NCBI RefSeq assembly: GCF_025699255.1
Contig: NZ_JAILWA010000011.1
Location: forward strand, 1 to 47,172
Direction of reading: 5' to 3'
DNA: 47,172 nucleotides
Source: Nitrosopumilus sp.
GTDB taxonomy: Archaea; Thermoproteota; Nitrososphaeria; Nitrososphaerales; Nitrosopumilaceae
How positions within the stretch are numbered: position 1 is the first letter of the stretch; every line of letters starts with the position of its first letter. The translations under genes and the position numbers were made by a program. Of this stretch, positions 22,814-31,325 are shown in pieces. Below the pieces are notes generated by a model that saw nothing but the letters and a program-made list of their open reading frames with translations, was not told the DNA's origin and made no database searches.

Positions 22814-25263
22814 TATTTTTTCTTGAGATACAACACAATCCCTATGATTATTGGAATTAAAATTATCCATGTCAAATATTGCACTTCATTTGTAGAATAT
22901 TCTATATTTTCATTATCTGTAATTGGTAATTCTGGATTGTTTTCTGTGACAAAAAATGTTTTTTCATAAAAATCTGGTTTTAAGATTGATTTTGAAATTG
23001 CAAATATTTTGATGTTATTTGCACCTATGCCTAATTTTTTTGAATTTTCAGGCGATATGTTGATGATTGCTTTGTCATCTAGAATTTTTTGTTCTTCTGA
23101 TGCAATTTTCTCTCCGTGATTGTTTGTGATGAAATACAGCAATTCATCAGAATTTTTAGTTTCAATTGATATGGTTATTTCTTTCCCACGTTGGATTGCA
23201 TTATCCATGAATATTTTTTCAATTGATGGGAATGGCGTATTTTCAAATTTACTCCATTCGCCTTTTTTGAATGGATATGTGCTGTCTTCAAAAGATGTAA
23301 CTTTGATTGTTCTTGATTCTGGAGAATATGACTCTAAATAAAATGGCCCGTTGCTAATAACTGCGTGTTTTTTTGTTTGAATCCATTTAATTGATGCGTC
23401 GTATCTTTTGTCATAATAGTCCTGGCTTGAGTTGCCTTCTTTTAATGCTCTAGGTATGTAGTTTTTTTGTTTAAATTCTTCCAAATAATTTTTGAGCATG
23501 TTTGCATCTTTTGGAATAATTAATGACAACCAGTTTACATTTTTGTTTGTAGCTCCAGATCTTGAAAATGATGCTTTTCCATCTATTACTGAATTTTCCA
23601 TAGCTGCCGTAATTTCCCAAGGTACTGTACTCCATAATACTGCCCATTCAGCAATTTCTCCTTCATCAAAATGCCAATAATCCACATATACTTCGATTGT
23701 ATCTTCATCAATCGGATTTATTCCTCTAATGGTCTGAATACTCTGGGCTGCTCGTGGAGTAAATTCTGTATCAAAAGTCTGGTCTGTTTGATCAGTCTGT
23801 GTTCCCCATTCTATTGTAAAATATAATGAATGCAAAATATCATTCATATCCATTTTGACTCCGTTATGCCAATTGCTGAATTTAAAATCAAATGTAACTT
23901 TACTGATTGCTTGAGAATTCTCACTTACATTGTCCCATTTTTGTAAATTTGGATTCCAGATTACAGCTTCTTTTGGTATGTTGATTTTATCTGTTGGTCC
24001 TTTTGTTTCTACATTCCATGTGGTTCTGACAGGAAATGTTTCTCCTGTGAATGGATGCTTAAACGTAGCAGGATCTGAAATTATTCCCCATATTTGCCTG
24101 CTATAACTATCTGTTAATCCCATAATTGGATTCCATGCACCTTGATAGATTTGTTTCACTCCGATAACTAATTCATCGTGTTCACTTTTTGCATTTATTG
24201 GTGTAAATCTACTTGGAATCCCAGCTCCGAAATCATTAACCACTCCGTTGATTTTTTCATTTACTATGTACTGATCAATCTTACTTGCCAAAAATATTCT
24301 AACTGATTCTGTAATTCCTTCTGCGATTGCATCTTGGATTAGTTTTGTTCTTTGTTCTGCTGTTTCAAAATCTCCTGTATAGATTCTTTGAGTTAATTTA
24401 TCTAATTTTTCATTTTTGTAATTCCAGTAACTTGGATCATTGAATCCTGGCATATTTGAAAACCATGGAGAATACATTTGACCTAATCCTACTGAATCAT
24501 ACTTGACAAACGCTGAACGATTCCATCCTTCTGTGTATAAACTCCATTTAAGATCTGAAGGATTGGAGCCATATACTACGACAAATGCTTTGTTCAAATC
24601 TCCAAAATCTTTCTTAATTGTAAATCCTATCTTTTCTAATTCTGCTGATAACACTTCTCCAATTGATTTTCTTACTGGATCGTCACTTCTAATAAAAATT
24701 GTAATTTCAATTGGAGCGTCATCTATTTCCCATTTTCCATTATTCTTGCTTGCTCCCTTTTTGTAAAGTATTTCTGAAATGATTTCTTCTGCAAGACTAG
24801 GGTTGTATTTGAAATCATATGCTTCTAGTTGTTCCACTACCGTAAGAAATTCTGGATCTGATGGACTATAGTAAGAGACAATCGGTGAACCGTACCCTCC
24901 CATCAATTCATTCACAATTAATTTTCTGTCAACCAGATAATTCAGAGCAAATCTTATTTCTTTCTCAGAAAAAGGATTAAATTTTTCTGATTCTGCCGGA
25001 TTTACCAAAATACTATATGATCCTCCTGTGGAATCAAACACTTGCAATTCTCCTCTTTCTTTGCTATTTTCTAATCTGTCTGGAGAAATTGTATAATAGT
25101 AAATATCCAAATTTCCATTTTTAACTTCTTCAAGTGCTGTATTTTCATCTAGGTATTGTATGAATTTCACTGAATCAAAAAATGTATTTTTATCTGCAAA
25201 TGATTCATTGTGAATTACTGTTATAATTGAAACCGCTAGTATTATCACTAGCATTTTTTTCAT
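22798..25263 (-). CDS. extracytoplasmic substrate-binding protein, SBP family 5-like, apparently circularly permuted and membrane-anchored
   Basis: An 821-residue protein with an N-terminal signal sequence (3-23) and a C-terminal transmembrane helix (about 792-812) followed by a basic tail, so it is anchored facing outward. The sequence contains the family 5 (oligopeptide/nickel) hallmarks but in a swapped order. The usually central and late blocks come first: LDENTALEEVKNGNLDIYYY at 38-57, IRFALNYLVDRKLIVNELMG at 103-122, and SAELEKIGFTIK at 206-217. The usually N-terminal blocks come later: VTFDFKFSNWHNGVKMDMND at 456-475 and NGPFYLESYSPESRTIKV at 638-655. A beta-rich linker (690-780) precedes the anchor. 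No permease or ATPase genes adjoin it, so transport or sensing is uncertain. Confidence 0.85.
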   Translation of the reverse strand: MKKMLVIILAVSIITVIHNESFADKNTFFDSVKFIQYLDENTALEEVKNGNLDIYYYTISPDRLENSKERGELQVFDSTGGSYSILVNPAESEKFNPFSEKEIRFALNYLVDRKLIVNELMGGYGSPIVSYYSPSDPEFLTVVEQLEAYDFKYNPSLAEEIISEILYKKGASKNNGKWEIDDAPIEITIFIRSDDPVRKSIGEVLSAELEKIGFTIKKDFGDLNKAFVVVYGSNPSDLKWSLYTEGWNRSAFVKYDSVGLGQMYSPWFSNMPGFNDPSYWNYKNEKLDKLTQRIYTGDFETAEQRTKLIQDAIAEGITESVRIFLASKIDQYIVNEKINGVVNDFGAGIPSRFTPINAKSEHDELVIGVKQIYQGAWNPIMGLTDSYSRQIWGIISDPATFKHPFTGETFPVRTTWNVETKGPTDKINIPKEAVIWNPNLQKWDNVSENSQAISKVTFDFKFSNWHNGVKMDMNDILHSLYFTIEWGTQTDQTDQTFDTEFTPRAAQSIQTIRGINPIDEDTIEVYVDYWHFDEGEIAEWAVLWSTVPWEITAAMENSVIDGKASFSRSGATNKNVNWLSLIIPKDANMLKNYLEEFKQKNYIPRALKEGNSSQDYYDKRYDASIKWIQTKKHAVISNGPFYLESYSPESRTIKVTSFEDSTYPFKKGEWSKFENTPFPSIEKIFMDNAIQRGKEITISIETKNSDELLYFITNNHGEKIASEEQKILDDKAIINISPENSKKLGIGANNIKIFAISKSILKPDFYEKTFFVTENNPELPITDNENIEYSTNEVQYLTWIILIPIIIGIVLYLKKKYQTSP

Positions 25264-25343
25264 GTTTTTTCTTTTGGCCTCAAGTTATAAAACCTATATC
25301 ATAATAACTTGATGTTATTATCTCCTAAAACCTATATTCTAAC

Positions 25344-25997
25344 ATGAGTCAAAATTTTCAAATGAAAATTCATCCAAAAATGGTTGTTGGATTGCAAGGA
25401 ATTATTCCAGGAGGGGTGTCCGTCAAAGATTTTTCTGCAGTTACTAAGATAGACTCTGACGATTCTAAAATTATTTTAGATGAATTCATTAAAAATGGAA
25501 TTGGAAATAGAGAAGATCTTTTTTATTATTTTGAAGATGGGGATAAATTAAAAATTGCAGTTGCTTTACTTGAAAAAGGGTTTCCGATAGATGAAGTTTC
25601 TGTTGGATTAGATTGGCGTGATTTTGAAGGCTTGACTGGCGAAATTTTATCTGAAAAAAATTTTGCAGTAATAAAAAACATGATGTTGACCAAGCCTAGA
25701 ATGGAAATTGATGTTGTGGGAATCAGACTTGGCATTGCAATTTTAATTGATTGTAAGCATTGGAAACGTTATAGCCCATCTTCATTATCTGCCGCTGTAA
25801 AAAAGCAGGTAGAAAGAACAAAACAATATGTCTCAAAAACTCCTGGTGCTATGGCTGTGCCTGTAATAGTTACACTGTATCAAGACAAAATTGATTTTAT
25901 TGATAATGTTCCAATCGTACCTATTTTTCAATTTGCTTCATTTATTGATGAATTTTATGGAAATATTGATCAGATGAAGACTATAGGAACAGACTAG
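25344..25997 (+). CDS. Mrr-like PD-(D/E)XK nuclease domain protein
   Basis: A 217-residue protein. Residues 1-85 look like an N-terminal helical, winged-helix-type domain. Residues 95-200 carry a restriction-endonuclease-like core: E100 in the first helix, D123 in RMEIDVVGIR, the D136-C-K138 pair in ILIDCKHWK, and a Q155 with Y162 in the next helix (KKQVERTKQY), as in the Mrr/archaeal nuclease superfamily. This should be a metal-dependent DNase or a close structural relative. No methyltransferase or restriction partner is near, so a repair or recombination role is more likely than classical restriction. Its 3' end overlaps the convergent DUF2070 gene by 17 bp. Confidence 0.8.
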   Translation: MSQNFQMKIHPKMVVGLQGIIPGGVSVKDFSAVTKIDSDDSKIILDEFIKNGIGNREDLFYYFEDGDKLKIAVALLEKGFPIDEVSVGLDWRDFEGLTGEILSEKNFAVIKNMMLTKPRMEIDVVGIRLGIAILIDCKHWKRYSPSSLSAAVKKQVERTKQYVSKTPGAMAVPVIVTLYQDKIDFIDNVPIVPIFQFASFIDEFYGNIDQMKTIGTD

Positions 25998-27729
25998 TGA
26001 TAAAAAATATCACTCCTCCAACCACAAATCCTTTGGTGATTTTTAATGAATTGTCTAATGCTTTAGAATAATCTTCATAGATTCCTTGGCCCATCACTTT
26101 TACATTTGCTTCATTTTCTAAAATCTCAAATTTTGATGTCAAAATATTTGTCTCTGCATTTTTTGCAATTTCAAAGAACCATTTTGCAAGTTTGTCTGCA
26201 CTGGTGATTAATCCTAATTGATAGTAACCATTTCTATTCCTAGCTTTTACAGGAGCGTAATGTGTGTCTGATGTACAAATTTCTAACAAATGATAATCTT
26301 TTTTTGCAAATATGTCTATGATTTTCTCTCTTACTCCATTTTCCATATTGTTGGCATCTGCCCATCCAAGAAAATATTTTTTATCATTTAGCTTTAAACA
26401 AATTATTCCTAATCCTCCCATCCCTAAATCCTCAGTCCATACATCCATCTCATCTGTGTTGGCATATCCTAATTCAATTGGATGGCTTTCTTTTGTAATG
26501 AGAGTGTCAAGACATGATTTTGCTGCTTTTAGCATATCTTCACCATCTTCTTTTGAAATTTCTTCACCCATTGCATTATGGCAATCAACTATCATTGTTC
26601 TGCCATAATTTCTATTATTTGCATATTGAACAATGTCTGTTTTCATATAACTTGGAATATCTTCCATGCCGTGTGGTGACAATGACAAAAACAATAACGG
26701 GTTATTGCCAAACAGTAATCCTGTCACTCTAGCTTTGTTAATTTGAACTGTTACTGGTTCAGTACACTTTACTCCTTCTTCTTTGACTTTGCTGTTTTCC
26801 AAATTTTTAATATATTTTTCAACTTCGTTTCTTGAAGGAAGATTCAATGCATGGTCTGATATGCTGTGCATAACCATTGCTGAATTTGATAGATTTTTGT
26901 AAATTAGATATGGAATATTACTTCCTCCCACTGGATGATATGGGCCTGGATGTATCTCTGGTAAGACCATCCTGAATTCTTTCTGTCCATTATTTGCTAC
27001 AAATTTAATTTGTGCTGTAGATACTTTAGTCTCACTTGAGCGTTGTTCCATTAATTCTTCTGCGTCTTCAAAATCATTGCCTTGAGATGCTAAATATGCC
27101 TGAATTGTTTTATGTGTGCTCTCCATAGCCGGCCTTCCAGCTCTATCTGTGAGAACTGACCATACACTTGCTATGATCATAAACGATATTCCATATCCTA
27201 AACCCATTGGTTCACTTAATATTGAAATCCACTTTTCTTGTGGAATCAATACCATGTACATTGCCAATGGTTGAATTAAACAAATGGCCCATGCTTTTTT
27301 GAGGCTTACTCCAAGCGTGGTTGTATAAATTCCAATTCTAAAACTTGCAAACAACAATAATCCAAATACGATAAAAAACAATTCAATGTTTTTTGATAAA
27401 ACTATGCTGGATAGAATTCCCATCAACAAAGTAACAGTCCATAACATATTTCCAAAAAGTGATGAATGCAAAGATTTTGAATATTCTTTTTTCTTTGTAA
27501 ATCGCGTATCTAACAACTGTGTTATTACGAGAACCCCTAAAACCAATGGCAGTCTATACCAATTTTCTTCAAATCCCTGTTCACTTAGATATCCAAAATA
27601 TGTGGCAAGCACTGTGACACTGGCAACAACTAGTGATATGACTAATGAAAAGTAATGTGATGATGGATTGATTAGTGTTAGAGAGAATCTGTTGTGTATA
27701 TTTGAAACATCGTCTGGAGCTTTTTCCAT
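25981..27729 (-). CDS. DUF2070 family archaeal membrane protein
   Basis: A 582-residue protein of the archaeal DUF2070 family. About six to seven transmembrane helices lie in residues 25-200, then a long soluble domain (about 215-555), and a final hydrophobic helix at the C-terminus (GFVVGGVIFFITSLF). The soluble part has conserved-looking His/Asp positions in LPEIHPGPYHPVGGSNIPY, SISDHALNLPS, IVDCHNAMGEEI and EICTSDTHYAPV, which suggest a metal-dependent hydrolase site; this is my reading and not established. It starts 7 bp after the Sec61-beta stop, so the two share a transcript, hinting at a link to membrane protein biogenesis. Confidence 0.88.
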   Translation of the reverse strand: MEKAPDDVSNIHNRFSLTLINPSSHYFSLVISLVVASVTVLATYFGYLSEQGFEENWYRLPLVLGVLVITQLLDTRFTKKKEYSKSLHSSLFGNMLWTVTLLMGILSSIVLSKNIELFFIVFGLLLFASFRIGIYTTTLGVSLKKAWAICLIQPLAMYMVLIPQEKWISILSEPMGLGYGISFMIIASVWSVLTDRAGRPAMESTHKTIQAYLASQGNDFEDAEELMEQRSSETKVSTAQIKFVANNGQKEFRMVLPEIHPGPYHPVGGSNIPYLIYKNLSNSAMVMHSISDHALNLPSRNEVEKYIKNLENSKVKEEGVKCTEPVTVQINKARVTGLLFGNNPLLFLSLSPHGMEDIPSYMKTDIVQYANNRNYGRTMIVDCHNAMGEEISKEDGEDMLKAAKSCLDTLITKESHPIELGYANTDEMDVWTEDLGMGGLGIICLKLNDKKYFLGWADANNMENGVREKIIDIFAKKDYHLLEICTSDTHYAPVKARNRNGYYQLGLITSADKLAKWFFEIAKNAETNILTSKFEILENEANVKVMGQGIYEDYSKALDNSLKITKGFVVGGVIFFITSLFL

Positions 27730-27736
27730 TGTTTTT

Positions 27737-27904
27737 TCACGGAGCTAGAAATAAATCGATTACCCATGATACAGCAATCAAGCTAATTGGAATTGACACT
27801 ACTATTTTTGGATCCATTTTGAATCCTTTTGTCTCATCTTCAAAGAATCTCATGAGACCTCCACTAGATGCTGGAAGAGGTGCTGATTTCTTATTACTGC
27901 TCAT
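27737..27904 (-). CDS. protein translocase subunit Sec61-beta (archaeal SecG-like)
   Basis: A 55-residue protein, ATG at 27904 to TGA at 27737-27739. The polar N-terminus MSSNKKSAPLPASSGGLMRF is followed by FEDETKGFKMDPKIVV and a single transmembrane helix SIPISLIAVSWVIDLFL, the exact layout of archaeal Sec61-beta, including the conserved Gly-Leu-(Met/Ile)-Arg-(Phe/Tyr) before the helix. It is the tail-anchored accessory subunit of the SecYE channel. The 7-bp gap to DUF2070 and the 35-bp gap from the upstream SSSCA1-type gene suggest one operon. Confidence 0.92.
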   Translation of the reverse strand: MSSNKKSAPLPASSGGLMRFFEDETKGFKMDPKIVVSIPISLIAVSWVIDLFLAP

Positions 27905-27939
27905 TATAACTCGACAACACGGATTTTAACATAAAAACT

Positions 27940-28269
27940 TTATTGTTTTCCTTTAGTCTTATCTATTGTTTCTAATAGTGAATTGATCGTTTTTAGAATA
28001 CTTTGCTGTTTTTCATGATCTTTCTCCTTTTCTAATTCTTCTGAAAGCAATTCTAGTTTCTTCTCCAAGGTTTTCTCCAACGTGCTTGATTCTGATGATG
28101 AATTTGATTTTGGAATCTCTTTTTTTTCTGGCTGTCTGCCGCATTTAATGCATAATGCTTGTCCTTCTTTCAATACTCTTACGCCCTTACAATATGGACA
28201 TGGCTCGCTGAGAAGTGTTGCTCCTTTTAGTAGCATTTCTGCGGCTTTTTTTGTTAGATCTTCTGACAC
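27940..28269 (-). CDS. SSSCA1/p27 autoantigen family zinc-ribbon protein
   Basis: A 109-residue protein whose first half matches the Sjogren syndrome/scleroderma autoantigen 1 (UPF0148) family: KKAAEMLLKGATLLSEPCPYC, then GQALCIKCGRQP. The two CxxC knuckles (CPYC about residue 23-26 and CIKC about 38-41) form a zinc ribbon. The second half is a Lys/Glu-rich coiled coil (about 65-105). The start is GTG at 28269. The family is widespread in archaea with no firm role. Here it heads an operon with Sec61-beta and DUF2070 and is divergent from aIF1. Confidence 0.9.
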   Translation of the reverse strand: MSEDLTKKAAEMLLKGATLLSEPCPYCKGVRVLKEGQALCIKCGRQPEKKEIPKSNSSSESSTLEKTLEKKLELLSEELEKEKDHEKQQSILKTINSLLETIDKTKGKQ

Positions 28270-28370
28270 TACTTTTCATTAATTTCCTATCTAAAAATTA
28301 CTTTGTTTTCTATTTTTCTCCAATTCAAACAAGGCTTAATAGTGTGGATAATTGAATTGTTTTCGAACGA

Positions 28371-28679
28371 ATGGCAGTAATTTGTAATACTTGTGGTCTT
28401 CCAGAAGATTTGTGTGCTTGTGGTGAGCTTGCCAAAGATAGTACTAAAATTATTATTCGATTAGAAACTAGACGATTCAAGAAAAAAGGAACTATGATTG
28501 AAGGTTTGGATCCTAAATTAAATAATTTAGAAACGGTTGCAAAAGAACTCAAAAATAAATATGCATGTGGTGGAACTGCCAAAGAAGGCTATATCTTCTT
28601 ACAAGGTGATCATAGAGATACAATTAAAGACACTTTGATCAATCTTGGATTTGCTGAAGATACTATAGAACTCCACTAG
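28371..28679 (+). CDS. translation initiation factor aIF1 (SUI1 family)
   Basis: A 102-residue SUI1/eIF1 homologue. The N-terminus has a small Cys cluster (CNTCGLPEDLCAC) typical of archaeal members. The SUI1 domain follows: KIIIRLETRRFKKKGTMIEG near 24-43, LETVAKELKNKYACGGTAK near 52-70, and IFLQGDHRDTIKDTLINLGF near 75-94. It monitors start-codon selection on the small ribosomal subunit. It is followed within 10 bp by a CPBP membrane protease on the same strand and is divergent from the SSSCA1-type gene. Confidence 0.96.
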   Translation: MAVICNTCGLPEDLCACGELAKDSTKIIIRLETRRFKKKGTMIEGLDPKLNNLETVAKELKNKYACGGTAKEGYIFLQGDHRDTIKDTLINLGFAEDTIELH

Positions 28680-28687
28680 TGTGAATA

Positions 28688-29677
28688 TTGCAAAATTCAA
28701 ATAAAATTATTCAATCTATTGGAATTCCTTTCACTGCTTTACTTTCAGTAATCTTTGGTTTGTTGCTTGTATCTTTTCCCATTGGAATCTATGTTGTTTT
28801 TGAAACTGATGTTGGTGGAGATATCAATTATGAATTCCCACTAACTCATCTTAGTTTGTTTGAAAATACTGATCTTTATCAGTCTTCAATTGATGTTAGT
28901 GTCGGTGATGCTTTTACTCTTTTGTGGGTTTTTTATCTGGCACTGTTTACCCTTGCCATTTTAGGCCCACGACATGATTTTTTCAAAATTCTTACTCCTA
29001 TCATATCTTTTGGAAAATACGATACTTATGCAAATTATATGATTGGAGTCACAAAATGGTTTTCAATTTTAATTTTAATTTCTGCTGTAATTAACTTTGT
29101 ACAAGAAGGATTTGGAATGGAAATTGTTCCTCCATTGGTAGATAATGATCTAATTCAATTTTTTTATGTCACTCTTGCTCCTTTGATTGAAGAATTTAGT
29201 TTTAGGTTGATTTTAGTTGGAATACCTCTTTTTGCTCTTTATTCAAGCAAATCTTCTGCAAAATATTTTGTAAGATGTTTATGGAATCCTTCTATTTTGA
29301 ATATTGATGATTCAAAAAAGGCTCTTCTTTTGATCCTCTTTGTAGGTATTCTTTTTGGTTTTTCTCATATTGCCTTTAGCGATTCTTGGAGTAGTGGTAA
29401 ATTTGCACAGGCTGCTGCAAGTGGCATAATTTTAGGTTGGGTGTATCTTAGATATGGATTCGTGGCTTCACTCTTAATCCACTGGGCAACAAACTACTTT
29501 GTTTTTTCATATGTGAATTTCATTTCACAAATCAACATGATTTCAATTGATGAGGCATTTTCACATTCTTTAATGTCTACTTTGGAAATTTTGATTTTAG
29601 TTGCAGGTGTTTTTTCTATTTGTATTTTGTTTGTAAATAGATTTAATTCTAAAAGAGAATCCGACTTAGAGGTTTAG
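28688..29677 (+). CDS. CPBP family intramembrane metalloprotease
   Basis: A 329-residue polytopic protein of the CAAX-protease/bacteriocin-processing family (Abi). Eight or so hydrophobic helices are visible. Catalytic motifs are EEFSFR (the EExxxR motif, about residue 165), FGFSHIAF (FxxxH, about 217-224), and LLIHWATNY (HxxxN/B-type, about 256-264), all in the C-terminal half. Substrates may be prenylated or peptide substrates in the membrane; none is known here. The TTG start at 28688 is the first possible one after an in-frame stop. Its end overlaps the convergent TFB gene by 12 bp. It may be co-transcribed with aIF1. Confidence 0.93.
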   Translation: MQNSNKIIQSIGIPFTALLSVIFGLLLVSFPIGIYVVFETDVGGDINYEFPLTHLSLFENTDLYQSSIDVSVGDAFTLLWVFYLALFTLAILGPRHDFFKILTPIISFGKYDTYANYMIGVTKWFSILILISAVINFVQEGFGMEIVPPLVDNDLIQFFYVTLAPLIEEFSFRLILVGIPLFALYSSKSSAKYFVRCLWNPSILNIDDSKKALLLILFVGILFGFSHIAFSDSWSSGKFAQAAASGIILGWVYLRYGFVASLLIHWATNYFVFSYVNFISQINMISIDEAFSHSLMSTLEILILVAGVFSICILFVNRFNSKRESDLEV

Positions 29678-30574
29678 AGCTACTTTCAAACCTTTGTACC
29701 TGTTTCTAATTGTAACTTCTGTTACTCCTGCAGCTTCTGCAACATCTCTCTGTGTTTTATTTTCACCATTTGTAACACATGCCACATACAGTGCTGCTGC
29801 TGCCAATCCCATAGGATCTTTTCCAGCTGAAATTTTTTGCTCTTCTGCAGTTTGCAAAATTTTAGTTGCTTTTCTTTTTGTTTTTTCAGAAAGGCCCGCC
29901 TTACTTGCAATTCTTGAAATACATTTCACAGGATCAACAACCGGCATTTTCAAATTCAATTCTCTTAATAACAATCTATAACATCTTGCAATGTCTTTGC
30001 GTTTTATGTTGCTTGCTTGTCCTATGTCTTTCAGTGTTCTTGGGGTTTCTGTATCTCTACATGCTGCATATAATGCAGATGCAATTAATGCTGAAATAGA
30101 ACGGCCTCTGACAAGTCCTTTTTCAAGCGCTTTTCGATAAATGTAAGCTGCTTTTTCAATTACTGAATCCCCTACTGCAAGTTTGTCTTTGAGTCTGTCT
30201 AATTCACTAAATGCTTGTCTAAAGTTTCTGTCTACTGGCTCATGAACTTGGCTTCTGCTGTCCCAAGTTCTTAGTCTTTCAATGGTACTTTTCATTGCAG
30301 CAGTTAATGGCTTACCTGTTGCGTCTCTGTTTTGTGGGTTGATTACTGTGGCTAATCCCATATCATGCATGGCAAGAGATGTTGGCACCCCTGCTCTGCT
30401 TTTGTTTTCGCCCTCATTAGAAAAAGACCTCCATTCTGGTCCTGATTCTTCCACTTTGTCTGTAATCACAAATCCACATTTGCCACAAAAATTCTCTCCT
30501 GTATTGGCATCTGTGACTAGTGTGCCTTTGCCACATCTGGGACATTTGTCTTTTGGATTAGTTGTTTTCACCAT
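29666..30574 (-). CDS. tfb: transcription initiation factor TFB (TFIIB)
   Basis: The archaeal TFIIB homologue that binds the TBP-DNA complex and positions RNA polymerase. The N-terminal zinc ribbon is CPRCGKGTL...CGKCGFVI (residues 11-37), then the B-reader/linker with EWRSFSNEGENKSRAGVP and GLATVI, then two cyclin repeats (about 110-200 and 205-300), including RSISALIASALYAACRDT and DPMGLAAAALYVACVT. Length is 302 residues from the ATG at 30574; a TTG three codons upstream is possible. A strong TATA (CTTATAAGG on the minus strand) lies near 30622-30630 and predicts a leader of about 25 nt. Thaumarchaeota carry several TFBs; which this is cannot be decided. Confidence 0.97.
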   Translation of the reverse strand: MVKTTNPKDKCPRCGKGTLVTDANTGENFCGKCGFVITDKVEESGPEWRSFSNEGENKSRAGVPTSLAMHDMGLATVINPQNRDATGKPLTAAMKSTIERLRTWDSRSQVHEPVDRNFRQAFSELDRLKDKLAVGDSVIEKAAYIYRKALEKGLVRGRSISALIASALYAACRDTETPRTLKDIGQASNIKRKDIARCYRLLLRELNLKMPVVDPVKCISRIASKAGLSEKTKRKATKILQTAEEQKISAGKDPMGLAAAALYVACVTNGENKTQRDVAEAAGVTEVTIRNRYKGLKVALNL

Positions 30575-30621
30575 TTTTTTCAAAACCTTTTATGATAATA
30601 TTTAACATTTTCTAATTCATT

Positions 30622-30630
30622 CCTTATAAG
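30622..30630 (-). promoter_or_regulatory. TATA box of tfb
   Basis: On the minus strand this reads CTTATAAGG, a near-consensus archaeal TATA box about 52 nt upstream of the tfb ATG. The expected transcript start is near 30600, so tfb has a short leader, unlike most genes here. Confidence 0.5.
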
Positions 30631-30685
30631 TTTGTCTGTGATTTCGTACCTAAAATGGTAATTTTTTTATGTTTTGAGCTAATCG

Positions 30686-31324
30686 CTACTCTGATTCTAA
30701 TATTTTTTTAATTCTTTCAGAAATTTCTGGTTTTTCGTTTTGTTCTAATAGGAATTTTAGATCCTCTGAATTATCCACATCCAACATTATTCTTTTCACA
30801 AAAACCATTGCTACATTGAGTGTGTGCTCTTTTGCAGTGTTCATATGAATTTTGTAACTGTCTTCATCATAGTGAGTTTTCATCAAATCCACTGGCATTC
30901 TGACAAGTGCATTGGTCCCGTCAAATCTTCTTGAGGGAACAATAATTGCAAAATTTGGATGCATCTTATAATTTAACATAAAATCGATATCTTGTGTTTT
31001 GATGAATGGGATATCTTGTGGAAATACTATGGATGCATCAAATTTGTTATCAAGTAAATATCTGTCAGCTAACGCAACTGCACTATTGACACTTTCTTCT
31101 TTTTCATCAATAATTGTAATGGTGTTAAATTTTTCCCCTATCTCAATTGCCTGCTCTTCTTTTGTAACCATAATGGTTTTTTCAATTTGAGGTGATATTG
31201 ATAACGTGTGTAAAATTTCTTCTAACATTACTTTGCATAATTCTTCAACTTGATGCTGTGATAAATCTAAACGTGTTTTTGCTTTTGAAAAAGTCTTTAC
31301 AGGAATGATTGCAGCTGTTTTCAA
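30686..31324 (-). CDS. cofC: 2-phospho-L-lactate guanylyltransferase
   Basis: CofC activates 2-phospholactate (or a related phospho-acid) with GTP for coenzyme F420 synthesis. The 212-residue protein has the nucleotidyltransferase start AAIIPVKTFSKAKTRL, typical of the family, then VMLEEILHTL, VFPQDIPFIKTQDIDFM (metal-binding Asp in a PQDIP context) and VPSRRFDGTNALVRMP. The TTG start lies one base after the cofD stop, so the two genes form one transcript and supply the LPPG and FO-joining steps. cofG and cofH are 20 kb away. Confidence 0.94.
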   Translation of the reverse strand: MKTAAIIPVKTFSKAKTRLDLSQHQVEELCKVMLEEILHTLSISPQIEKTIMVTKEEQAIEIGEKFNTITIIDEKEESVNSAVALADRYLLDNKFDASIVFPQDIPFIKTQDIDFMLNYKMHPNFAIIVPSRRFDGTNALVRMPVDLMKTHYDEDSYKIHMNTAKEHTLNVAMVFVKRIMLDVDNSEDLKFLLEQNEKPEISERIKKILESE

Positions 31325-31325
31325 A

